NCBI GenBank assembly: GCA_028703035.1
Contig: JAQVNR010000041.1
Coordinates: 1 to 12,596 of the forward strand
DNA: 12,596 nt
Direction: 5' to 3'
Source of the DNA: Bacilli bacterium
Lineage (GTDB): Bacteria > Bacillota_I > Bacilli_A > RF39 > UBA660
The notes under the pieces were generated by a model that made no database searches, had not been told where the DNA came from, and saw only the letters and a list, made by a program, of their open reading frames with translations. This document shows positions 1-6,821 of the stretch, one piece after another; the first letter of the stretch is position 1, and every line of letters begins with the position of its first letter. The position numbers were made by a program, and so were the translations under genes.

Positions 1-858
1 GAAGGCTCAAAACTTGGCTTTTGGATAGCGAAATATGAACCAACTTACGTTGGAGTAGCAACAATAACAGGTACTTGTGATTCAGAGGATAATATCATTA
101 CAAATAAAACAGTGCAAATTTTACCAGACAAAACAAGCTGGCGCTGTATAAATGTATCAAATGCTTATAATGCTACATTAAATATGAAAAGTAATCCAGC
201 TTATGGTTGGGACGAAGATGAAGTAGACCCTCATATGCTTACCAATATAGAATGGGGTGCGGTAACATACCTTTCTAAATCAGCATATGGAGCAGACACA
301 GAAGAAGTATATAATAATGCATTTAATGAGTATCAAACCGGTTGTTCTGGACAAAGTGTAGATGCAAAAGATGAATCTATATGCGTAAAATACAATACTT
401 CCAAAGGTGTATATGCTAGCACTACTCGTAATATATATGGAGTATATGATATGAGTGGAGGAGCATGGGAAAGAGTTATGGGGAATTACAATAATCTTCC
501 TGCAACTAGTGGCTTTAATACCACTGAAATAACGAATATCCCAGCTAAATATATTAGTAGATATACAACAGAAGAATTATATAAAGGTTATGGTATGGAA
601 TATGATACTACTATATATGGAGATGCAGTATATGAAACAAGCTATGGTGCTGCTAGACATAATGGAACAGCCTGGGAAGGAAATGGAGCAGGTAGCTGGT
701 ACGGGGACTATTCTTACCTACCGCACACGTCCGATCCCTGGTTCTATCGGGGTGGTTATTGGGACTATGGTACCCTCGCTGGCCTCTTCAGCTTCTACAA
801 TACGAATGGCTATGCCCTTGTCAACCACTCGTTTCGGCCTGCTGTTGGGGTCGGGTAG
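1..858 (+). CDS. C-type-lectin/SUMF-fold surface protein, probable DGR target (3' part)
   Basis: The reading frame is open from base 1 to the TAG at 856-858, so the start lies upstream; 285 residues are visible. The first visible residues contain GFWIAKYE, followed by HMLTNIEWGAVTYLS, NIYGVYDMSGGAWERVMGNY and a C-terminal RGGYWDYG, AGLFSF and FRPAVGVG. This order is the formylglycine-generating-enzyme/C-type-lectin fold used by many secreted binding proteins, including DGR variable proteins. In DGR proteins the C-terminal part makes the ligand-binding face. Base use changes sharply near 697: the last ~160 bp are G+C-rich while the rest is A+T-rich like its neighbours. Cysteines flank a GCSGQSV segment that may be a disulphide loop. 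The missing N-terminus probably carries a secretion or prepilin-type signal, which is an inference. The alternative is a non-varying paralogue of the same fold. Confidence 0.8.
   Translation, partial: EGSKLGFWIAKYEPTYVGVATITGTCDSEDNIITNKTVQILPDKTSWRCINVSNAYNATLNMKSNPAYGWDEDEVDPHMLTNIEWGAVTYLSKSAYGADTEEVYNNAFNEYQTGCSGQSVDAKDESICVKYNTSKGVYASTTRNIYGVYDMSGGAWERVMGNYNNLPATSGFNTTEITNIPAKYISRYTTEELYKGYGMEYDTTIYGDAVYETSYGAARHNGTAWEGNGAGSWYGDYSYLPHTSDPWFYRGGYWDYGTLAGLFSFYNTNGYALVNHSFRPAVGVG
697..858 (+). other. Candidate DGR variable region (VR) with IMH-like 3' end
   Basis: By hand count 66 of 120 bases at 721-840 are G or C (55%), in an otherwise A+T-rich gene. Codons at likely exposed positions are TAC, TAT, CAC, GAT, GAC, ACC, CTC and CTT (700, 709, 715, 724, 733, 745, 757, 763, 766, 772, 775, 796, 811, 817, 826). 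All end in C or T, as expected if a reverse transcriptase substitutes the two adenines of AAC/AAT codons. Residual AAT/AAC codons remain at 799, 805 and 823. CTA at 718 does not fit. The last 30 bp (829-858) are adenine-poor and G+C-rich, like an initiation-of-mutagenic-homing segment. No template repeat copy is visible in the window, so the boundaries are inferred. Confidence 0.6.
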
Positions 859-860
859 TA

Positions 861-886
861 AAAATAATTTCGGAGAAATTATTTTT
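861..886 (+). terminator. 11-bp perfect hairpin just after the VR gene
   Basis: AAAATAATTTC (861-871) pairs perfectly with 875-885 around a GGA loop and is followed by T residues. It begins two bases after the stop codon. It could be a weak, A+T-rich intrinsic terminator. It could also be the stem-loop that sits just downstream of the variable region in DGR targets and promotes retrohoming. The sequence alone does not choose between these. Confidence 0.5.
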
Positions 887-888
887 CT

Positions 889-934
889 GAGCCGAAAGGC
901 TCCCTGTCAGCTATGCTGACTCTTGGAGCGAAGC
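889..934 (+). repeat. Three consecutive short G+C-rich hairpins
   Basis: GAGCC (889-893) and GGCTC (898-902) close a GAAA tetraloop. GTCAGC (906-911) and GCTGAC (915-920) close a TAT loop. GCGAAGC (928-934) is the classic very stable GNA-type mini-hairpin. All lie between the VR gene and yitT, outside any convincing reading frame. Confidence 0.6.
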
Positions 935-996
935 GACTTTTAAACCCAAAGTATTTCCACTTGCTTCAAATAAAACATAAGAACAAAGTATATCGC

Positions 997-1023
997 TTTT
1001 TGGAAGTGGAACACTTCCAAAAA
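997..1023 (+). repeat. 12-bp perfect inverted repeat with GAA loop
   Basis: TTTTTGGAAGTG (997-1008) pairs without mismatch with 1012-1023 across a three-base GAA loop. It could act as a bidirectional terminator or cruciform. The U-tract after it on the + strand is poor, because TAACTTTT follows. It is part of the hairpin array downstream of the VR gene. Confidence 0.55.
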
Positions 1024-1047
1024 TAACTTTTCTTTCAAAAAAGTTAT
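1023..1047 (+). repeat. 9-bp A+T-rich hairpin
   Basis: ATAACTTTT (1023-1031) pairs with AAAAGTTAT (1039-1047) around a seven-base loop, abutting the preceding inverted repeat. The remaining non-coding stretch up to the yitT promoter (1048-1115) is plain A+T-rich sequence in which I see nothing. Confidence 0.45.
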
Positions 1048-1118
1048 CCACAATAAAATAAGTAAAAATTTTAAAATAATAATCGCAAACTTCTAGCTTT
1101 GTAACTTTGCTTTGTAAA

Positions 1119-1124
1119 TATAAT
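1119..1124 (+). promoter_or_regulatory. Candidate -10 box for yitT
   Basis: A consensus TATAAT lies 34 bases before the chosen yitT start, which would give a leader of about 28 nt containing the ribosome site. No convincing -35 hexamer is seen at 16-18 bp spacing. Confidence 0.4.
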
Positions 1125-1158
1125 AATAGAGTTATTTATGCTAGTTGAAAGGAAAAAT

Positions 1159-2001
1159 ATGAAAAAATATTTAAAAATAATAGCCGGATCTTTATTAATA
1201 GCGCTAGCTTTTAATGTTTTTTTCTTACCCTATGAAATAGTACCTAATGGAATTTATGGGATAGCAGCCCTCCTTAATTATAAGATTGGTTATGATCCAT
1301 CATTATTTTTAATTCTTGTGAATTTTTCTTTAATAATTATTAGTTTAATTGCTTTAGGAGAACACAAATCGAAGGAATATGTTTGGCCAGGTTTATTAAT
1401 TCCTCTTTTTATTTTTTTAGAAAGTACTTTAAATAATTATATTGCTTTAGAAAATTTTGAGAAGATTATGGCAGTTATTACTGGAAGTTTTATTACTGGT
1501 ATTGGTTATAGTTTAATCTATAAAGAAGGAAAGAATGTTGGTGGTGCGGATATTATTCAGGATATTATTAACAGTGCCACTATATATCGTAATCATTTTT
1601 CATCATATATTATTGAAGGATTAGTTTTACTTGGGACTTTAATTACTTTTGGTTTGGAAAATATGATTTATTCGCTTATAGTAATAGTTATAGTTCGTTA
1701 TATGACTACTAGGACTAAGATAGGGATAAGTTCTAGTAAAACCTTTTATATAATTACAACAAAAGAAGTTGAAGTAAAAAAATATATTATGGAAGAGTTG
1801 AAAAATGATTTAACTGAGTTTAAAGTCAAGGGTGGATATAGTAAGAATAAATCTAAAATTTTAATGACTGTTATGGATACTAAAAGTTATTATGTTTTAA
1901 AAGAAGGTATTTTACTTATTGATCCTAAGGCTTTTATTTCAATAGTAGATAGTTATGAGGTAATAAATAAAAATGTTACTTTGTCAAGAGCAGATAAATA
2001 A
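1159..2001 (+). CDS. YitT family membrane protein (DUF161 + DUF2179)
   Basis: This is a 280-residue integral membrane protein. The N-terminal ~160 residues contain several hydrophobic segments with the family's opening pattern (MKKYLKIIAGSLLIALAFNV, then LPYEIVPNGIYGIA) and the glycine-rich KEGKNVGGADIIQDI stretch. The C-terminal ~85 residues, from TRTKIGISSSKTFYIITTK, are the soluble DUF2179 domain, including KGGYSKNKSKILMTVMD. The transport or regulatory role of YitT proteins is not established. ATG 1159 is preferred over the in-frame ATG at 1138, because AAAGG (1148-1152) stands 6 bases before it and the -10 box is too close to 1138. The gene lies 21 bases upstream of the PRPP synthetase with no terminator between, so the two are probably co-transcribed. 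Confidence 0.88.
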   Translation: MKKYLKIIAGSLLIALAFNVFFLPYEIVPNGIYGIAALLNYKIGYDPSLFLILVNFSLIIISLIALGEHKSKEYVWPGLLIPLFIFLESTLNNYIALENFEKIMAVITGSFITGIGYSLIYKEGKNVGGADIIQDIINSATIYRNHFSSYIIEGLVLLGTLITFGLENMIYSLIVIVIVRYMTTRTKIGISSSKTFYIITTKEVEVKKYIMEELKNDLTEFKVKGGYSKNKSKILMTVMDTKSYYVLKEGILLIDPKAFISIVDSYEVINKNVTLSRADK

Positions 2002-2022
2002 ATACTAAGGTAAAAGAAAGAA

Positions 2023-3126
2023 GTGTGTAGTGTGGAAGCGAAAGATAATATAAGAATATTATTCATGGATACAGTTAAAGATTTAGGACAGTCGGTTAAA
2101 AAGATATTAATTGATGAAAATGGATTTTCAGAAAATAATTTTATTAATGTAGAGATAACTAGATTTGGTAATGGAGAAGGAAAAGCAAAGTTAATAAATT
2201 CAGTAAGGGGAAAACGTTTTTTTATTGTAACAGATGTGTGTAATCATAGTTTAGAATATAAAGCATATGGACAAACTCATACTATTATGTCAGATGAGCA
2301 TTTTCAAGATTTAAAAAGAGTGATTTCTGCATCTTGCGGAAACACTACGGAAATAACTGTAGTGGAGACAATTCTTTATGCGGGCAGGCAACATAAAAGA
2401 AATGGCAGAGAATCACTTGACTGTGCAATTGGTCTTCAAGAGCTTGAAAAAATGAACGTTAAATGTATTACAACGTTTGATGCTCATAATGTTGAAGTAA
2501 GACAGGCAATTCCTTTAACTTCTTTTGATAATGTTATCCCCACAGAGCCAATGTTATCTAAGTTTGTTCAAGAAGAAAAAATTAATTATGATAATTTAAT
2601 TGTTATATCTCCAGATGAAGGTGCGATGGGAAGAACTAGGTTCTACTCCGGAATGCTTGGTTGTGACATCGGGATGTTTTATAAAAGGAGAGATTATTCT
2701 AAAGTTGATGAAAACGGTAAAAACCCAATTGCTGAGCATGCTTATTTAGGTAAAGAGATTGAAAATGGGGAATACTTGATAATTGATGATATGATTTCTA
2801 GTGGGGGAAGTATTATTGAAATATTAAATAAATTAAAAATTAGAAACCCTAAAAAGATTTGGGTTATGGCAACTTTTTCTTTATTTACTGAAGGATTAGA
2901 AAAATTTGATCAAGCTTATGAAGATGGTATTTTACAATGTGTATATAGTTCTAATTTTACAGATATTCCTGAAGGAGCAGAATCTAGAGCTTGGTTTAAA
3001 AGAGTAGATTGCTCAAAATTACTTGCTGATTGTTTAATAACTTATGCCAAAGATGAACCAATGTCAAATATTTTAAATGGTCGAAAAGAATTATATGATA
3101 AGATAGCAAAATTAAAATTATGTTAA
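2023..3126 (+). CDS. prs: Ribose-phosphate pyrophosphokinase (PRPP synthetase), long atypical form
   Basis: It makes 5-phosphoribosyl-1-diphosphate from ribose-5-phosphate and ATP for nucleotide, His and Trp synthesis. Key segments are the ATP-binding-loop equivalent YAGRQHKRNGRES (residues 119-131), FDAH (152-155) where the metal-binding His is expected, SPDEGAMGR (196-204) and the PRPP-binding loop IIDDMISSGGS (253-263). At 367 residues it is about 50 longer than the usual 310-320. It also departs from the classical motifs (YARQDRK, TMDLHA, SPDHGG). It belongs to the divergent long Prs group of low-G+C lineages rather than the Bacillus type. The start is uncertain: GTG at 2023 or GTG at 2032, which is 8 bases after GAAAGAAG (2016-2023). 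It follows yitT closely, and its 3' end abuts the remnant of a dead ATPase gene. Confidence 0.87.
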   Translation: MCSVEAKDNIRILFMDTVKDLGQSVKKILIDENGFSENNFINVEITRFGNGEGKAKLINSVRGKRFFIVTDVCNHSLEYKAYGQTHTIMSDEHFQDLKRVISASCGNTTEITVVETILYAGRQHKRNGRESLDCAIGLQELEKMNVKCITTFDAHNVEVRQAIPLTSFDNVIPTEPMLSKFVQEEKINYDNLIVISPDEGAMGRTRFYSGMLGCDIGMFYKRRDYSKVDENGKNPIAEHAYLGKEIENGEYLIIDDMISSGGSIIEILNKLKIRNPKKIWVMATFSLFTEGLEKFDQAYEDGILQCVYSSNFTDIPEGAESRAWFKRVDCSKLLADCLITYAKDEPMSNILNGRKELYDKIAKLKLC

Positions 3127-3953
3127 AGAGAAACTTAATCCTAAAAAGAAAAATTATGTTTTTATAGATGAATTTCAAAAAGCATTAGATGGCTTATTTT
3201 TAAAAAAATATGTTGATTTATACATATCTGGATCAAATGCTTATCTTTTATCAGGAGAGCTTGCTACACTGCATTCTGGAAGATATGTTGAAATAAGTAT
3301 GCTACCGTTATCTTTTTAAGAATATATAAGTGTTCATGAAGATAAAAATAATTTAGAAAGAATTTATTTAAACTATATAACAAAAAGTCCTTTTCCTTTA
3401 ACACTTACTTTTAAAACAGATAATGAAATAGAAAGATATTTAAAGTCAATATTTGATTAGATAGTTTTAAAAGATATAGTTGCTAGAAAAAAGTTTCTAG
3501 ATTTACTAATGCTTCAAAGTGTTATCAACTTTTTACTTGATAATATAGGAAATATAACATCAACTAAAAATATAGCTGAACTATGTCTTTAAATAGTAGA
3601 AATATAATTGTTCATACGGTTGAAAATACATAACTTCCTTTACTGAAAGTTTTATATTTTCTAAAGCTAGTAGGAACGATATCAAAGGCTAACAATATTT
3701 AAAAACAATGGATAAGTATTATGTTGCTGACCCGGGATTAAGATATTATTTACTTGGGAAAAAACAAGGAGATAAAGGGCATATATTAGAAAATGTAGTT
3801 AACAGTAAGAGAAACAAAGACTTTAGAAAGAGAGTTAGCTCCATTTAAAAATATAAAAAATAATTTTCCTAAATATTTATTAACGCTAGATATTGACCTA
3901 AAACAAAGCATGATGGAATAATCCAAATAAATGCTTTAGACGTTGTTAAATAA
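3127..3953 (+). pseudogene. Decayed AAA_14/DUF4143 ATPase
   Basis: Frame 2 from 3125 reads KKNYVFIDEFQKAL (the Walker B region), YISGSNAYLLSGELATLHSG and MLPLSF, then an in-frame TAA at 3317. It resumes with EYISVHEDKNNLERIYLNY, is stopped by TAG at 3458, and resumes with IVLKDIVARKKF, ending at TAA 3590. After further frame changes come DKYYVADPGLRYYLLG (from 3711, frame 3), ETKTLERELAPFKNIKNN and HDGIIQINALDVVK, ending at TAA 3951-3953. These are the landmarks of the ATP-binding family with an N-terminal AAA_14 domain and a C-terminal DUF4143 domain. The N-terminal ~90 residues with Walker A are gone, as is part of the DUF4143 domain between ILENVV and VRETKTLE. At least three stops and several frameshifts make it non-functional. 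This fills the whole gap between prs and the amidase. Confidence 0.85.
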
Positions 3954-3987
3954 CAAATAATTAAAAAGTATTAGAATATATTTTAAT

Positions 3988-4647
3988 ATGAAAAAAATAA
4001 TATTTATATTATTAATATTTTGTTTTTTAATTTTAACAATATTTAAAGTAGATGCTAATAATCTTACTTATCCTTTGCTTGGAAAATTAATCGCAATTGA
4101 TCCTGGTCATGGGGGTGTAGATAATGGTGCGAGTCAAGGTTTAGTAAATGAAGATGATATAAATTTAGAGATAAGTTTAAAATTACGAACTGAACTTGAA
4201 AAAAATGGGGCATCAGTTATTTTAACTAGAGATGATGATTATGATTTAGCTAGACCTAATGCTTTATATCGTAAAAAAAGTGATTTTGATAATCGAATAA
4301 AACTAATTAATAATAGTAAAGCCGATATATATTTAAGTATTCATTTAAATTATTATAGTAATTCTAAATATTATGGTCCCCAAATATTTTATTCTGATAA
4401 TTTTAAAGAAAATCAGGTACTTGCTAAGTTTATTCAAGAAGAATTAAATAAAAATTTAAATACTAAAAGAAATATTAAAAAAAATAGTAATGCCAATTAT
4501 ATGTATCCCAAGTTAAATGTTAAAGGTGTATTAATAGAATGTGGCTTTCTATCTAACTATCAAGATAGATTAAATTTACAAGACATGACTTATCAAGATA
4601 AACTTAGTAAAATAATAGTTTTAGCAATAATAAATTATTATAATTAA
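3988..4647 (+). CDS. N-acetylmuramoyl-L-alanine amidase (Amidase_3), CwlD-like
   Basis: It is a zinc hydrolase that cuts the amide bond between N-acetylmuramic acid and L-alanine in peptidoglycan. Residues 1-23 form a signal peptide or membrane anchor; the catalytic domain follows directly. Zinc and catalytic residues are all present: H41 in DPGHGG, E55 in NEDD, H119 in SIHLN, and the catalytic glutamate E184 in LIECGFLSN. At 219 residues it is close to CwlD size and has no SH3b, SPOR or LysM cell-wall-binding domain. Whether it acts in spore cortex, as CwlD does, or in ordinary cell separation cannot be told. There is no recognisable Shine-Dalgarno upstream of ATG 3988. A TATATT (3977-3982) sits only five bases before the ATG, hinting at a leaderless transcript. 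A weak AAAGA/TCTTT stem with T residues follows the stop (4650-4666). Confidence 0.88.
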   Translation: MKKIIFILLIFCFLILTIFKVDANNLTYPLLGKLIAIDPGHGGVDNGASQGLVNEDDINLEISLKLRTELEKNGASVILTRDDDYDLARPNALYRKKSDFDNRIKLINNSKADIYLSIHLNYYSNSKYYGPQIFYSDNFKENQVLAKFIQEELNKNLNTKRNIKKNSNANYMYPKLNVKGVLIECGFLSNYQDRLNLQDMTYQDKLSKIIVLAIINYYN

Positions 4648-4686
4648 ACAAAGATTAACTCTTTTTAGCCAATAAAAGTGTTTTTT

Positions 4687-4707
4687 TATAATAAAATATG
4701 TTATATT
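4687..4707 (+). promoter_or_regulatory. Candidate promoter elements upstream of the Abi gene
   Basis: TATAAT at 4687-4692 and an extended -10 (TGT then TATATT, 4699-4707) both precede the Abi start in a 78-base gap. No clear -35 is visible for either. They suggest that the Abi-HtrA pair has its own promoter. Confidence 0.35.
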
Positions 4708-4725
4708 TAATAATAGGTGAGGACC

Positions 4726-5655
4726 GTGGCAGTCAAAGTATTTAAAACAATTGAGGAACAAATCCAAATATTACAAAATAAAAATATGATAGTCGAAGAT
4801 TATGATTTAACAAAAGATATCTTAATTAGAGAAAACTACTTTTTTATAAATGGTTATCGGCACTTATTTTTAAAAAGTCCTAGAGATAAAACATTTATAA
4901 AAGGTACTACTTTTAGAGAATTGTATGCTGTTTTTAATTTTGATAGACAAATAAGAAATATTATTTTTAAAAATTTATTAATTGTAGAAAATAATATGAA
5001 AAGTATTTTTTCTTATCAATTATCAAAAAAATATGGTTATAAGGAATCTGATTATTTAAAATTATCTAACTTTTCAACAGATCCTGAAAAATCAAGACAA
5101 ATAAACGATTTACTTAAGAAGATGAAAAGACAAATAAGAGTTAATGGTGGGCAACATGCTGCGACCAGCCATTATATTAGTAATTATGGATATATCCCAA
5201 TGTGGGTAGTTGTTAAAGTTTTATCTTTTGGGATAGTTAGTGAATTATTTATAGTTATGAAAAAAGAAGATCAAGATGCTATTTCGAACATTTACAAAGT
5301 AAGTGCCCAGAACTTGGTTGTTTATATGCCAATACTAGCTAACTTTCGTAATTTATGTGCTCATGAAGATATTTTATATAACCATAAAACTCAAAGAGTT
5401 ATAGAAGATACAAAGTATCATTATGCATTAAATATCCCTTTAATGGATGGAGAATATATTTATGGTAAAAATGATTTATTTGCTTTAGTAATTATTTTAA
5501 AACAATTATTAAGATATGATGAGTTTAGACTTTTTACTAATGAACTTAGCTATGAAATAAATATTCTGGCTGGTAAATTAAATGTTATACCAATTGGCAA
5601 AGTATTAGATGCAATGGGAATGCCCATTAATTTCAAAGAATTATCAAATTTATAA
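4726..5655 (+). CDS. Abi_2 (AbiD/AbiF-like) HEPN ribonuclease
   Basis: This 309-residue protein matches the Abi_2 family of phage abortive-infection proteins. It has the N-terminal ILIRENYFFINGYRHLF block, the FNFDRQIRNIIFKNLLIVEN block, and near the C-terminal third NFRNLCAHEDILYN, which contains the HEPN RNase motif R-x4-H (R208, H213). HEPN Abi proteins are thought to cleave RNA on phage infection. AbiF-like members have been linked to adjacent non-coding RNAs and to the ancestry of Cas13. GTG 4726 is chosen because AGGTGA (4715-4720) lies five bases upstream; GTG 4717 overlaps that site. The upstream gap is only 78 bases, which leaves little room for a separate RNA. No partner antitoxin is visible. 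It ends 14 bases before htrA, so the two are probably co-transcribed. Confidence 0.85.
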   Translation: MAVKVFKTIEEQIQILQNKNMIVEDYDLTKDILIRENYFFINGYRHLFLKSPRDKTFIKGTTFRELYAVFNFDRQIRNIIFKNLLIVENNMKSIFSYQLSKKYGYKESDYLKLSNFSTDPEKSRQINDLLKKMKRQIRVNGGQHAATSHYISNYGYIPMWVVVKVLSFGIVSELFIVMKKEDQDAISNIYKVSAQNLVVYMPILANFRNLCAHEDILYNHKTQRVIEDTKYHYALNIPLMDGEYIYGKNDLFALVIILKQLLRYDEFRLFTNELSYEINILAGKLNVIPIGKVLDAMGMPINFKELSNL

Positions 5656-5669
5656 AAGGAGTGAAAAAA

Positions 5670-6773
5670 ATGATGAAAAATAACAAAAATATATTTATAA
5701 TAATGGCAGCGGTAATAGGAATGATTATCGGCGGTTTGGGTTTATATTATGGAACTACAGAACTGGGCTGGTTTTCTAAAACTGTTGTTAACAAACTAGA
5801 AAAAGAAGTAACTATAAATGAAAGTGGTATTGCTGATTCAGTTGACAAATTATATGATGCGGTGGTTGTAGTAGGAGCTTTAAAAGAGGATAAATTATCA
5901 AGTAGTGGGACTGGCTTTGTTTACAAAGTGGACGATAAAAAAGCTTATATTATTACTAATGCTCATGTTGTTAGTGGTGGCAATAGTGTTAAAGTTCAAT
6001 TTACCGATGGAAACACTTATGATGTAGAGTTAGTTGGTCAAGATGAATATGCAGATATTGCCGTACTATCTATTGATAAAGAAAAGAAATTATTAGTAGC
6101 AGAACTTGGAAGTAGTGAAGAAGCTAGGCTAGGAGATACTTTATTTACAATTGGTGCACCGCTTGATTCGGAATATTCTTGGACAGTTACAAGAGGTATT
6201 TTAAGTGGAAAAGATCGTTTAGTAGAGGTTGGGACTGGCAATAGTAATGTTGCAAACTGGGTTATGAGTGTACTTCAAACAGATGCAGCTATAAATTCAG
6301 GAAATAGTGGTGGACCAATAGCAAATTCAAATGGTGAGGTAATTGGTGTTACCAACATGAAGTTAGTAAGTAGTGGTGTAGAAGGTATTGGCTTTGCTAT
6401 ACCAATTGAAGATGCGATAAACTATGCTAATCAGTTAATAGAAAACAAAGAAATTATTAGACCTATTTTAGGAGTTGGGACCTTAAATGTAACAGATGTT
6501 GAAGCGCTTCAATTTCAATATAGTATTAAAGTAGATTCATCTATTACAAGTGGAGCAGTAGTTGCTTATGTACAAGCAGGAAGTCCAGCTGCTGAGGCTG
6601 GCTTTGAAAAAGGAGATGTTATAACAAAGTTTGGTGATTATGATATTACATCGAGTGCTAAATTAAAATATTATTTATATAAATATCAAGTTGGAGATAA
6701 GATTAAAGTAAGTTATAAAAGAGGAACAAAAACAACTGAAACCACAGTTAATTTAAATGAAAGAGCAAGTTAA
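5670..6773 (+). CDS. Membrane-anchored HtrA/DegP-type serine protease with PDZ domain
   Basis: It is a trypsin-like envelope protease that degrades misfolded or mislocalised proteins. A hydrophobic anchor covers roughly residues 7-29. The protease domain holds the complete triad: H99 in TNAHVV, D129 in ADIAVL and S213 in GNSGGP. One C-terminal PDZ domain (about 265-360) includes GAVVAYVQAGSPAAEAGFEKGDVI, the peptide-binding carboxylate region. Length is 367 residues, typical of single-PDZ HtrA proteins of Gram-positives. ATG 5670 is preferred, because AAGGAG (5656-5661) stands eight bases upstream. The in-frame GTG at 5661 overlaps that site and is rejected. It sits 14 bases after the Abi gene and 48 bases before ychF. 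The paralogue (HtrA, HtrB or DegP) cannot be assigned. Confidence 0.92.
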   Translation: MMKNNKNIFIIMAAVIGMIIGGLGLYYGTTELGWFSKTVVNKLEKEVTINESGIADSVDKLYDAVVVVGALKEDKLSSSGTGFVYKVDDKKAYIITNAHVVSGGNSVKVQFTDGNTYDVELVGQDEYADIAVLSIDKEKKLLVAELGSSEEARLGDTLFTIGAPLDSEYSWTVTRGILSGKDRLVEVGTGNSNVANWVMSVLQTDAAINSGNSGGPIANSNGEVIGVTNMKLVSSGVEGIGFAIPIEDAINYANQLIENKEIIRPILGVGTLNVTDVEALQFQYSIKVDSSITSGAVVAYVQAGSPAAEAGFEKGDVITKFGDYDITSSAKLKYYLYKYQVGDKIKVSYKRGTKTTETTVNLNERAS

Positions 6774-6821
6774 AGAGTTTTCTTTTGTATTATACTTTAC
6801 GTTAGAAAGAAAGAGATAAAT

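Noticed and set aside
590..919. 109-codon frame on the + strand overlapping the end of the lectin-fold gene
   Set aside because: It is a shifted-frame shadow of a gene with clear family motifs, has no ribosome site and runs into the hairpin array.
2996..3178. Minus-strand frame over the prs 3' end
   Set aside because: It is antisense to prs and the pseudogene, is low-complexity hydrophobic, and has no start signals.
4650..4666. Terminator after the amidase gene
   Set aside because: The stem is only five A/T-rich pairs with a short T run, too weak to list as a feature.
6038..6241. Minus-strand frame inside htrA
   Set aside because: It is antisense shadow of the conserved protease domain with no ribosome site.
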